Positions 44,775 to 52,972 of a stretch of DNA of 64,000 nucleotides are shown piece after piece. The notes under the pieces were generated by a model, which saw only the letters and a list, made by a program, of their open reading frames with translations, did no database searches and was not told the origin of the DNA. The translations under genes and the position numbers were made by a program. Origin of the DNA: Lachnospiraceae bacterium (GTDB lineage Bacteria; Bacillota; Clostridia; Lachnospirales; Lachnospiraceae). The stretch covers positions 1 to 64,000 of the forward strand of contig JAFQBM010000030.1 of the NCBI GenBank assembly GCA_017399685.1, written 5' to 3'. Positions within the stretch are counted from its first letter, which is position 1; every line of letters begins with the position of its first letter.

Positions 44775-45869
44775 TTAATATTCACAAATATCTGTTTTCA
44801 GCATTTGTCTGCATCTCGTCACCATCAATGGAAGGATGCTGATTACATTACAAAGCAATAAAGCCCCAAATGCCAAAGAATCGAAATAGCATAAGTATTT
44901 TCCATCCGGATAAAGCACCAGATGATTGAAAAGATATAGACCCAGTAAAGTAATTCCTGCTCCTACCATAAGAGCAATCACATCCATCAACAGAAGTTCC
45001 TTTACTATCTTACCAATGATACGCTTTTTCGAAATACCAATGGCCAGATAAACAGAGAACTCAAACTCTCTTCTTTGATACATTCCTACAAAAGCTGCAT
45101 GAATGGTAATAGCAAGTATGATAGAGATTAAAATTGCAATAAAGAGATAAATCACATTAAATATTTCAAACTGACTCTCTATGTTCGCTCCCAATCCCGA
45201 ATAGACATAAACATTCTGTTTTTCTTCCAATTGATTTTGAATCCCGTAAACATAATCATAAAGTTCTTTTCCTTTGATATCCTTTCCCAAAAGGGTGGCA
45301 CTTGGTATCATATCCTCTTCATTGGTGATAAAATATAAGGTATATCCATCTTCCTTTGTTACCGCATCCAAGGTAAACTCACTATAAATCATACTATACC
45401 CGTTTTTATCCACCTTATCCCCTATGGAAAATCCTTTGTTCTTTGCGAATTTTTCACTCATAATCATACTGTTTTCTTTTAACTTATCAAAGTCACACTC
45501 AATTCCAAAATGCTCACAGTATGTCTTAAAATCTTCCACACTACGAAAGGTAAAACTACAAATTCCAGAATCAAATCCCATAATACTCTGCCATTGAAAT
45601 CCATTATAAGTTCCCATTTCTAAAATCGTAACCTTGCCATCGTCAGAAAGTTCCTGAAGAAACCATTGATAATCTTCATCGTCTGACGAAATACCACTTA
45701 CACTGACGATTTCATCATAATAACCAATGGCGGTTTTCCAGTTATCCAAAGGGTTCGTAACATACAATCCCCCAAGATACACACCAAAACTTAAGAAAAT
45801 CATAAGTATTAATAATAAACAACGCTTTTTATTTTCTTTCACAAAATAGATTGCTGAAAATGGTTTCAT
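44775..45869 (-). CDS. FtsX-like ABC permease
   Basis: A 364-aa permease with the MacB/FtsX layout: an N-terminal helix (about 17-35), a large outside domain of about 190 residues, and three helices at the C-terminus. The GIQNQLEEK segment comes just before the second helix. It pairs with the ATPase upstream (4-nt ATGA overlap) and the second permease. Such transporters move lipids or peptides, or transmit force to envelope enzymes. No substrate clue exists apart from the neighbouring two-component system. Confidence 0.85.
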   Translation of the reverse strand: MKPFSAIYFVKENKKRCLLLILMIFLSFGVYLGGLYVTNPLDNWKTAIGYYDEIVSVSGISSDDEDYQWFLQELSDDGKVTILEMGTYNGFQWQSIMGFDSGICSFTFRSVEDFKTYCEHFGIECDFDKLKENSMIMSEKFAKNKGFSIGDKVDKNGYSMIYSEFTLDAVTKEDGYTLYFITNEEDMIPSATLLGKDIKGKELYDYVYGIQNQLEEKQNVYVYSGLGANIESQFEIFNVIYLFIAILISIILAITIHAAFVGMYQRREFEFSVYLAIGISKKRIIGKIVKELLLMDVIALMVGAGITLLGLYLFNHLVLYPDGKYLCYFDSLAFGALLLCNVISILPLMVTRCRQMLKTDICEY

Positions 45870-46543
45870 ACTGATCCCCCACCTTTAATTGTACTGATGT
45901 CTCCATCCCACATTTCAATCACACTGTCTGCATCTTTTAAAATAGAGCGGTCATGGGTGATGACCAACACCAGATTCTCTTTTGCATATTCTTTCAAAAT
46001 TTCCATTACCGCAAAGGCATTTTCATGGTCAAGGGCTGCAGTAGGCTCATCCGCAAACAAAACCTTCGGCTCATTTATCATTGCCCTGGCGATGGCGGTT
46101 CTTTGTCTTTGTCCACCGGAAAGTTTCGATGGACGTTTGGAGATTTCTCTTTCTCCTAAACCAAATCCCTTCAGTAGTTCCTTGGCTTTATCGATGGTTT
46201 CTTTCTCGTGTTTTGTAGCTGCCACTGTTACATTGTCCAGTGCAGACATATAAGGCACCAGAAAATGTCTTTGAAACACAAAGCCAAATTCATTCCTTCT
46301 AAGAACTTCCCTCTCACTGTCTTTTAACCTTGTAATCTCTTTCCCATTATAAAGAATCTTCCCATCTGTGGGCTTTTTTAACGTAGAAAGACAATACATT
46401 AAAGTAGATTTTCCGCTTCCGGAAGGACCTATAATTCCAATCAATCCCTTATCTGGAAGAGATAAATCAAATCCACCTAGGGCATAAACTTTCTCTGTTT
46501 TTTCCATATCATAAATCATTGTAATATTTTTAATTTCAAACAT
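45866..46543 (-). CDS. LolD/MacB-type ABC ATPase
   Basis: A 225-aa ATPase. Walker A GPSGSGKST, signature LSGGQRQR, Walker B VLFADEPTAALD, switch VITHDRSIL, all as in the LolD/FtsE/MacB group that works with FtsX-like permeases. Start at 46543, overlapping the upstream permease gene by 8 nt. The N-terminal IKNITMIYDMEKTEKVYALGG carries the usual A-loop region. Confidence 0.93.
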   Translation of the reverse strand: MFEIKNITMIYDMEKTEKVYALGGFDLSLPDKGLIGIIGPSGSGKSTLMYCLSTLKKPTDGKILYNGKEITRLKDSEREVLRRNEFGFVFQRHFLVPYMSALDNVTVAATKHEKETIDKAKELLKGFGLGEREISKRPSKLSGGQRQRTAIARAMINEPKVLFADEPTAALDHENAFAVMEILKEYAKENLVLVITHDRSILKDADSVIEMWDGDISTIKGGGSV

Positions 46544-47708
46544 ATAAATCATCCTCCATGGCATCTATGGTGCGTATCTTGTACAATGCATAACGGATAG
46601 GAATCTGTAGCAATCCTATCAAAAGCATATAGGAACATAATATTTCCATTATAATTTCCGGATAAAAATACCGGCATCGGATTCCCATTGGCCGTATCAT
46701 TCCAAAATCAAGTCCTACCACTAAAATCATGGTTAATCCTGCTCCAATGAAAATGGCAAGACCAAAAGTAAAAGCCAGTTCCCGTAATATAGAACAATAT
46801 ATTTCTTTTTTGGAATAGCCAATGGAACAATACAGGCACCACTCATTTCGTCTGTCTCTTAAATACATGGTATATACAATATAAAGAGCCAAAGATAAGA
46901 CTAGTAAGACACCAAAATATATCACATTGCTGGAGTTATTGATTACATCAATGACCTCTTTTTGTAAATCTTCTTTTCCCGTCTTGACATCCACAACCGT
47001 ATCAAAACCATCTCTTATGAATATTCCCTCTTTTTCCAACAACTTTGTCACATCTTGAATACTTCCATCCGAAAGTATCACAATGCTTGTAGATAACTGA
47101 TATTTTTCACTAGGGATTCCACAGCCAAAATAACTTTCAGAATCCAAAATTCCAACAATTTTAACAGTATCATCCAAACTTTCCGTATCAAAATAATCGT
47201 TTAGCTGGTAATTACCATTTTTCATGGAAGCCCTGTCTAAAACAATTTCTCCCGGATGTTCCGGCATTCTTCCTTCGCTAACTTTCGTTCCATAGTGTTT
47301 CAGAATAACAGAAACCTGCTCCTTCTCCACCAATGGAATTTCTGTCTGCCATTCTCCTATGGCAGCCTTCACATCCATATAAAGAATCTGTGCATAAAAT
47401 GAATCCAAAACTTCTTCATATCCCTTTAGCTTCTCAGCCAGTTCAAGATTTTTCTCTAAATATAATTCATGAATTTCTTCCTGGTCCATGTGTTCCACAT
47501 CCATCCCTAAGGAACTTCCTGCCAATCTCAAATACTGGATTTTTTGTGCATTATCCACAAGCACAATCCGAAAGGTTTCCTCCGTTGAAGATAATAAAAA
47601 GTTTACAAGATAAGTAAGCATAAAACAAAGTGCCAGACTTATTACCAATACAGCAACTCGCCGCTTGTTATTTTTTATATACTTCATAGCAGACAATTTC
47701 TGTCCCAT
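46536..47708 (-). CDS. FtsX-like ABC permease, first of operon
   Basis: A 390-aa permease, helix near residues 20-40, long outside domain (about 50-260), and three C-terminal helices. KEIYCSILRELAFTFGLAIF is the coupling helix region. Together with the 44775 gene it would form a heterodimeric FtsX-type pair. Start at 47708, where AAGGAGG stands at good spacing; two upstream in-frame ATGs are too near to or before the ribosome binding site. A promoter-like TTGAAT and TTATAG pair lies within the repeat at 47748-47785. Confidence 0.83.
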   Translation of the reverse strand: MGQKLSAMKYIKNNKRRVAVLVISLALCFMLTYLVNFLLSSTEETFRIVLVDNAQKIQYLRLAGSSLGMDVEHMDQEEIHELYLEKNLELAEKLKGYEEVLDSFYAQILYMDVKAAIGEWQTEIPLVEKEQVSVILKHYGTKVSEGRMPEHPGEIVLDRASMKNGNYQLNDYFDTESLDDTVKIVGILDSESYFGCGIPSEKYQLSTSIVILSDGSIQDVTKLLEKEGIFIRDGFDTVVDVKTGKEDLQKEVIDVINNSSNVIYFGVLLVLSLALYIVYTMYLRDRRNEWCLYCSIGYSKKEIYCSILRELAFTFGLAIFIGAGLTMILVVGLDFGMIRPMGIRCRYFYPEIIMEILCSYMLLIGLLQIPIRYALYKIRTIDAMEDDLYV

Positions 47709-47747
47709 AACCATCCTCCTTTTTATTTCTTGGATTAGATTAGGCAT

Positions 47748-47785
47748 TTGCGAAACTATAATTTTTTGTGTGAAAGTGATTCAAT
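47748..47785. repeat. Single-arm relative of the prmC-prfA fold-back element
   Basis: TGCGAAACTATAATTTTTTG continues to AAGTGATTCAATCG. It shares GCGAAACTATAATTT and AGTGATTCAA with the arms of the 5569-5754 element. It forms part of the region that would be the promoter of the ABC operon. Confidence 0.5.
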
Positions 47786-47842
47786 CGTTTTGCAATTGTC
47801 TATCTTCTTTGATGTTCCTATCTTAACATAATAACCTCTGAC

Positions 47843-47882
47843 AAAAAAGTAACCACAGTCATAACCTCACTATGACTGTGGT
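47843..47882 (-). terminator. Terminator of the two-component system operon
   Basis: ACCACAGTCATA (47852-47863) and TATGACTGTGGT (47871-47882), a perfect 12-bp stem; on the minus strand it is followed by TACTTTTTTG. It separates the two-component genes from the ABC operon. Confidence 0.88.
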
Positions 47883-47889
47883 CATATCG

Positions 47890-48513
47890 TTACCCATGAA
47901 TTGCGACAATAAGTTTTGCCCTGTCATGAATTCCTGTTTTTTCATAAATAGCAGAAATATAATTTTTTACAGTACCTTCTGAAATAAAAAGTGTTTCTGC
48001 AATCTGCTTATTTGTAAGCCCCTTCGCTAATAAAGTACATATTTCCTGTTCCCTGCTGGTCATTCCATCAAATAAAGAAGTATCCTTATTTCTTCCACTC
48101 ATTAGGACCTGCAACCGTTTCATTACCTTCCGGTCAATGACATCTCTTCCTCCCATAATCTGCTCAATGGCTCCAAGAATCGCATCTTTTCCACTATCTT
48201 TTAGTAAATATCCATCTGCTCCTCCGCCGATGGCCTGAGTAATATTTTTATCATCATAAAAAGTAGTTAGTACTAATATTTTTACTTTCGGATATTCCTG
48301 TTTCATCCGGGAAATCAACTCAATTCCGCCCATTCCTTTCATATTTAAGTCCACCAGTGCCATATCACATTCTTTCTCAGAAAGGACTGCCAAAGCTTCC
48401 TGTCCATCCTGTGCCTTTCCTACAATCTCCATTTGATTTAAGGTCAGAATGATTTCCAGACTTTCCAGCAATAATGGCTCATCATCCACTAAAAGTATCT
48501 TTAATTGCTTCAT
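47890..48513 (-). CDS. NarL/FixJ-type response regulator
   Basis: A 207-aa response regulator. The receiver domain has the acidic pair in LLVDDEP, the phosphorylated aspartate in MALVDLNMKGM, the T in LVLTTFYD and the lysine in LLKDSGKD. The C-terminal LuxR-type helix-turn-helix is SREQEICTLLAKGLTNKQIAETLFISEGTVKNYISAIYEK (conserved spacing). Start at 48513, behind GGGAGAAGAG. It overlaps its kinase gene by 32 nt. Confidence 0.94.
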   Translation of the reverse strand: MKQLKILLVDDEPLLLESLEIILTLNQMEIVGKAQDGQEALAVLSEKECDMALVDLNMKGMGGIELISRMKQEYPKVKILVLTTFYDDKNITQAIGGGADGYLLKDSGKDAILGAIEQIMGGRDVIDRKVMKRLQVLMSGRNKDTSLFDGMTSREQEICTLLAKGLTNKQIAETLFISEGTVKNYISAIYEKTGIHDRAKLIVAIHG

Positions 48514-49765
48514 TCTCTTCTCCCTTCTGAAATTCCAATAGAATTTCCGCTTTAAATCCATTATCATTCGAAAAATAAGTTCTTCCTCCACATCTTTTTA
48601 CATAGGAAATCATTTTTTTTAAACCAAATCCATTCTCAATCCGTTCTCTTTGATTTTTGTCAGAGAAATCACTTTTTCCATTGTCTGTTACTTTGATTTT
48701 AATATGCCTGCTGTCTGCTGTCAGTGTCACAGTAAAAACATCTGCTTTTCCATGCCGGACACCATTGGATAAAAGTTCTTGTACTGCTCCCGTAAGAAAT
48801 TCCGTATGTTCATGTGGAATCACCACATCCATACTTACATTTCCGAAATCCGTATATATTTTTATCATGGTATCCATCACAAAACTATCTGTAACTGCCG
48901 TAAGTTCACCCAAAAAATCACTCATCATAACAAATTTATTCTCATGATCCAGTACCCTAACCGCCTGACGGATGGACTCCAAACTGTTTCGAATCCTGTG
49001 GTTTGCCGTATTCATCTTTTCTCTTGCTTTATCCGGTGCCGCATCAAATAGCATATCTGCAGCATCTAAAGTCATAACTGCGGCCGTTATGGAATGCCCC
49101 ACACTATTATGAATGTTTCTGCTGATATTTTCCCGCTCCTCCAACCGGGCAGTTTTATCCGTCAGATAATTTTTTATCACAAGTTCCTGATTTAACTTCT
49201 TTGCATACATTTCATTGACTGCCATAATACTAAGTGCCTTAGAAATCTGACTTCTTGCAATGATATACTTTTCTATCAGCTGTTGAAAAACAAAAAGAAT
49301 AAGACATATCCCTGCTAATATGAAAGCACGAAGCATCACTTCCGGTAATCCTTGGTTTCTTATCAAAATTTGAACGAAAAAATATAATATGGATGGAAAC
49401 AAAAAAGAATATGACTTTCCAATAAGAAAAATCTCTTCTCCTATCCCAACATCTTCTCTTATCTCCTTCTCTTCTCGATTCCTTTTTCGCTTTAATGGTA
49501 ATTCTCCACCCAAAAGATAAAACAATAAATAGGAAAGATATTCTCCTGTGAATGCTACAAACACCAATGATAAGATGAACTGAACTCCCAAATAAATACC
49601 ATGTTCCTCTTCTAAAAGACTTCTCTCACATATCATACATAATAAAATCCCAGAAACAAACAACAGATAAAATGGCATTTCTGAATGCAGACATCCCCAC
49701 ACCGTTAATATCATCAAAATAAAAGACCGCTGTATAAATCTTTCCATTGCAATCATAATCATCAC
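48482..49765 (-). CDS. Membrane sensor histidine kinase, HisKA_3 type
   Basis: A 427-aa kinase. The N-terminal about 180 residues hold five or six hydrophobic segments and little loop, pointing to sensing within the membrane. The phosphorylated histidine is in RNIHNSVGHS; the ATPase domain shows QELLSNGVRHGK (N box), VTDNGKSDF and GFGLKKMI. This architecture is that of LiaS/DesK-type sensors. It is paired with the NarL-type regulator and lies beside an FtsX-type transporter, a common arrangement for envelope stress or peptide resistance. The exact start among several ATGs is uncertain. Confidence 0.92.
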   Translation of the reverse strand: MMIMIAMERFIQRSFILMILTVWGCLHSEMPFYLLFVSGILLCMICERSLLEEEHGIYLGVQFILSLVFVAFTGEYLSYLLFYLLGGELPLKRKRNREEKEIREDVGIGEEIFLIGKSYSFLFPSILYFFVQILIRNQGLPEVMLRAFILAGICLILFVFQQLIEKYIIARSQISKALSIMAVNEMYAKKLNQELVIKNYLTDKTARLEERENISRNIHNSVGHSITAAVMTLDAADMLFDAAPDKAREKMNTANHRIRNSLESIRQAVRVLDHENKFVMMSDFLGELTAVTDSFVMDTMIKIYTDFGNVSMDVVIPHEHTEFLTGAVQELLSNGVRHGKADVFTVTLTADSRHIKIKVTDNGKSDFSDKNQRERIENGFGLKKMISYVKRCGGRTYFSNDNGFKAEILLEFQKGEENEAIKDTFSG

Positions 49766-49820
49766 CCATTCTGATTATACCGAAAATCAAAAGACATTTC
49801 AATGTGACTTAAGTAATACA

Positions 49821-49848
49821 TTGGGGGCAAAATACTTTTTGCCCCCAA
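49821..49848. repeat. Perfect hairpin after the GNAT gene
   Basis: TTGGGGGCAAAA and TTTTGCCCCCAA with a short loop, GC-rich against the surroundings. No T-run follows on the minus strand, so it is not a standard terminator; it may protect the 3' end. Confidence 0.5.
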
Positions 49849-49902
49849 CATTGCCTTATATGGAATGAATTAAGTTTTAACCAGTTCTTCCATATGATTA
49901 TT

Positions 49903-50433
49903 TTATTTCTTATCATTCAGCTTGGAATAAATAAATGTGTCTTTCCATATTGGCCGATTCTCATTATCCTTCCAAAAATACACGTTTTCTTTCAGATACG
50001 CTTCTCTGACAAATCCCAGCTTTTCTAACAAGCCCCATGAATTCTGATTATCAGGATCGCATTCTGCATAAATCCTATGTATGCCTCTGCCAAAGGCTTC
50101 CTCTATTAGTTTTTCGCAACTTTCTTTCCCATAGCCTTGTTTCCAATAAGTTTCATTGAATACAAAACCTATCTCCAGGGAATCAAATTCTCTCTTACCC
50201 AGATATACATTACCAATCATTTTATGATTTGACTTCAATTCAACTGCTATCATTTCATCCGTTGAAATTCTCCATTTCAAATTATCTTTTACTTCCTCTA
50301 AACTCATAGGTTTATATGGCTCAAACTCTACAACCTTTGGATTCGATAAATATTCAAATAAATCCGTCAAATCACTTTCTGTATATCTTCTTAAAATTAA
50401 TCTTTCTGTTTCTGCTAATATTCTATTTTCCAT
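49903..50433 (-). CDS. GNAT acetyltransferase, RimJ/RimL type
   Basis: A 176-aa N-acetyltransferase. ETERLILRRYTESDL is the typical start of the RimJ/RimL group, and the acetyl-CoA loop is YWKQGYGKESCEKLIE. The later NQNSWGLLEKLGFVRE motif is also conserved. Substrates in this group range from ribosomal proteins to small amines and antibiotics. Start at 50433, with GGAGG about 10 nt upstream; an upstream extension lacks a ribosome binding site. Confidence 0.9.
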   Translation of the reverse strand: MENRILAETERLILRRYTESDLTDLFEYLSNPKVVEFEPYKPMSLEEVKDNLKWRISTDEMIAVELKSNHKMIGNVYLGKREFDSLEIGFVFNETYWKQGYGKESCEKLIEEAFGRGIHRIYAECDPDNQNSWGLLEKLGFVREAYLKENVYFWKDNENRPIWKDTFIYSKLNDKK

Positions 50434-50587
50434 AAAATTTTCTTCCTCCATACACATTAATTCTCCTGCTGCTGCCCTGCTAATCATTGTATTTTTCCAA
50501 TTCCTATTCCTGCTACTAACTCACCACTGCAATACTAACACAATTTATATTTTAACTAATACAATTAGTTTTGTCAAGATAAAATCA

Positions 50588-50641
50588 TCGCATTATATAA
50601 AAATAACCATGCCACAGATACTTTTTCTACGACATGGTTAT
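50588..50641 (-). terminator. Terminator of the AIM24 operon
   Basis: ATAACCATG (50603-50611) and CATGGTTAT (50633-50641); on the minus strand it runs into TTTTTATATAA. About 90 nt after the 50730 stop codon. Confidence 0.75.
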
Positions 50642-50729
50642 GATAAATATTTCTTATGTAAAACTGCGATATCAATACAAAGTCCGATTCTTAAAACATT
50701 TCTTTGAACCTCTATTTTTACTCATATCA

Positions 50730-51617
50730 TTAACTAAATAAATCTAATACATCCGTAACGGTACCCAATACCTTTCCTGCCTTTTCGAGCGTTCCGTTAG
50801 AACTGGTCTTGCTCTGACTTTGACTTGTATTACTGCTGGATGCTACCGGATTCGCATAATCGGAAGCGGTTGGTGCTAGCAAAATTTTTCCGGTTCCACG
50901 GTAAACATTTACAAAACCTTCTCCGGATACAGCAGAACCAACCAGACTCTTTCCTGACTTTTCTACGGTAAACTGTAACGAACCAGACCAGGCAACTGCC
51001 ATGTTCCCGTCGATTTTCATTACATCATTGTCTAATATAACCTCGATTAATTCTTCATAAGGAACCTTACTTTCCAATGCAGCAATTCCGTTACCGGATA
51101 AGGATAGATTAAACAATCCTTCTCCACCTAATACTGCAGAAGAAATATTTCTTCTAGCTACTGTTTTTTGTAATAAAGTTCCATCACAAGCTAAAAATAA
51201 ACCATCATCCAAAACAATGGTACCCCACTTTGACACATCCACTAAAATGATATGACGATAGGTAGGTTCTAACATCATTTGACCTTTTCCTCTATAAATA
51301 GGCTTCACTGCACTTTCGTTCGTTACTGCAGAACTTACCATTTTTCCAAGGAAATCTCCAACTCCCTTTACATTAGAATCTGTGGTAACATTTCCACTCA
51401 TCCACTGCATGGCTCCTTTTTGAACAATGTAGCTGCTTTTCTCATCCAAGTCCAACAATAACTGTCTTTTTCTTACATTCATCTTAGAAGCAAAAAATTC
51501 ATTTACTGCCGTATAAGCTGAAACACTTAAATCCTTTTCATGTTCTAATACATGAAAATTACCCATAGAGGCAATTTCTTTTAAATTAGCATTATTTAAA
51601 ATAGTACTATTTACCAT
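50730..51617 (-). CDS. AIM24-family protein with Ser-rich tail
   Basis: A 295-aa member of the AIM24/TIGR00266 family, a beta-rich double-barrel fold (tryptophan RNA-binding attenuator-like) of unknown molecular role. Family segments: GAMQWMSGNV, PIYRGKGQMMLEPTYRHII, LGGEGLFNLSLSGNGIAALES, and GEGFVNVYRGTGKILLAPT. The last about 40 residues are a Ser/Asn/Thr-rich linker ending in a short helix. It follows its close paralog by 13 nt. Confidence 0.9.
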   Translation of the reverse strand: MVNSTILNNANLKEIASMGNFHVLEHEKDLSVSAYTAVNEFFASKMNVRKRQLLLDLDEKSSYIVQKGAMQWMSGNVTTDSNVKGVGDFLGKMVSSAVTNESAVKPIYRGKGQMMLEPTYRHIILVDVSKWGTIVLDDGLFLACDGTLLQKTVARRNISSAVLGGEGLFNLSLSGNGIAALESKVPYEELIEVILDNDVMKIDGNMAVAWSGSLQFTVEKSGKSLVGSAVSGEGFVNVYRGTGKILLAPTASDYANPVASSSNTSQSQSKTSSNGTLEKAGKVLGTVTDVLDLFS

Positions 51618-51630
51618 ATTCTTCTTCCCC

Positions 51631-52386
51631 CTATGCTGTTGGTGCCATTAAAATTTTTCCGGTTCCACGATATACATTCACAAAGCCTTCGCCGGATGCT
51701 GCAGAGCCAATCAGACTCTTACCTGATTTTTCTACAGTAAACTGTAACGAACCAGACCAGGCAATCGCCATATTTCCATCGATTTTCACTACATCATTTT
51801 CCAGATTAAATACCACTAATTCTTCTTTTGGTACAGGACTTTCTAACACTGCAATTCCATTTCCGATTAAGGATAGATTAAATAATCCTTCTCCGCCTAA
51901 TACACCGGATGAAAAGCTGGTTCTGGCTACTACCTTCTGTTGAAGGGTTTCTTCGCAAGCTAAGAATAGTCCATCATCCAAAACTACTGACCCCCATTCA
52001 GATACGTCCAGTAAAATAATATGCTTATAGGTAGGTTCCAACATCATAATTCCGTTACCACGATAAATCGGTTTTACCGCTGTTTCTTTCGTTACTGCGG
52101 AACTTACCATCTTTCCAAGAAAATTACCTACACCCTTCACTCCTGTGTCCATCTCCACATTACCAAGCATCCATTGCATGGCACCTGCCTGTGTCACACA
52201 ACCACCTTTTTGTAATTCCACTAAAACCTGACGTTTTCTGACATTCATCTCGGAAGCAAAATATGCATTCACCGCACTGGCTGGGGTTACACTTAAATCC
52301 TTTTCATGCTCAAATACACGGAATGGTCCTTTCTGTTCCGTCACCTTCATATTCGGGTTATTTAAAAAATTGTTTAGTTGAAACAT
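51631..52386 (-). CDS. AIM24-family protein, paralog without tail
   Basis: A 251-aa AIM24 protein that ends exactly where the neighbour continues into its Ser-rich tail (ILMAPTA). Most positions are identical between the two, so this is a tandem duplication. GGGAGAGG precedes its ATG. In other bacteria AIM24 proteins have been tied to membrane or stress roles, but none is established. Confidence 0.9.
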   Translation of the reverse strand: MFQLNNFLNNPNMKVTEQKGPFRVFEHEKDLSVTPASAVNAYFASEMNVRKRQVLVELQKGGCVTQAGAMQWMLGNVEMDTGVKGVGNFLGKMVSSAVTKETAVKPIYRGNGIMMLEPTYKHIILLDVSEWGSVVLDDGLFLACEETLQQKVVARTSFSSGVLGGEGLFNLSLIGNGIAVLESPVPKEELVVFNLENDVVKIDGNMAIAWSGSLQFTVEKSGKSLIGSAASGEGFVNVYRGTGKILMAPTA

Positions 52387-52598
52387 TCGTTTTCCTCTCC
52401 CTTTTTTTATATTTTTAGTTATTATCCTTCGTACATAACTGCTTTAAACAGATTGGAATGTACACACATTTTGCTATACATATTCTGCAAAATAACTAAG
52501 TTCAGTTTATCACGAATTCTTCCATAAAACAACAAAAAATTCATGCAAAATAATAAATCAAAAACAAATATTAAATTTCAAAAAAGACATTTTAACTA

Positions 52599-52627
52599 TT
52601 GAAATATATCAAGATATGTGTTAGTAT
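52599..52627 (+). promoter_or_regulatory. Promoter of the small toxin gene
   Basis: -35 TTGAAA, a 17-bp spacer and -10 TAGTAT. Transcription would start near 52634 and give an 80-nt leader beginning with the GGAAAGTACCCA segment that is complementary to the 3' region. Confidence 0.65.
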
Positions 52628-52714
52628 TTCCATACGGAAAGTACCCATGACAGGACGGTTACCTCCCAAGCTGAAACTGGTTCGCCAGAATACATAGAAG
52701 GGAGGTGCGTAATT

Positions 52715-52831
52715 ATGACTGATTATGAAATCATTATGATTTTCATTGGCATATTAGGTTTACTAATATCCTTCGGAAGTTTATTAATTATGCTAATCTC
52801 CTTTCTCGATAAGAGAAATAAGGGAAAATAA
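52715..52831 (+). CDS. Putative type I toxin, holin-like 38-aa membrane peptide
   Basis: A 38-codon gene behind a strong GGGAGGTG ribosome binding site. The peptide begins MTDYEIIMIFIGILG, continues through one hydrophobic helix, and ends FLDKRNKGK. That plan, a short polar start with one helix and a D-K-R-N-K tail, matches the holin-like toxin peptides of Firmicutes (TxpA/BsrG style), which damage the membrane when overproduced. A convergent antisense RNA covers its 3' end. Confidence 0.8.
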   Translation: MTDYEIIMIFIGILGLLISFGSLLIMLISFLDKRNKGK

Positions 52832-52928
52832 AAATGCCAATCCTGTCCGACCACAGGATTGGCAAGGCTCGTAAGAGCTAAAGCAACCTTGGGAGTATCC
52901 ACTTCGGATTGGGTACTTTCCCTTTTCT
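52826..52928 (-). ncRNA. Candidate antitoxin antisense RNA
   Basis: An RNA of about 100 nt is predicted on the minus strand. It would start about 7 nt after a -10 box and end at a perfect 11-bp terminator hairpin (GCCAATCCTGT 52836-52846, ACAGGATTGGC 52853-52863) followed by ATTTTTATTTT. It overlaps the toxin stop codon and 3' untranslated region, as RatA overlaps txpA. No ORF is present in it. Confidence 0.65.
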
Positions 52929-52934
52929 AACTGC

Positions 52935-52963
52935 ATTTTAACATAACACATATGTGAAGTCAA
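52935..52963 (-). promoter_or_regulatory. Promoter of the antisense RNA
   Basis: On the minus strand: -35 TTGACT, a 17-bp spacer and -10 TAAAAT. This is closer to consensus than the toxin promoter, as expected for an antitoxin RNA that must be in excess. Confidence 0.75.
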
Positions 52964-52972
52964 TAAATAAAA

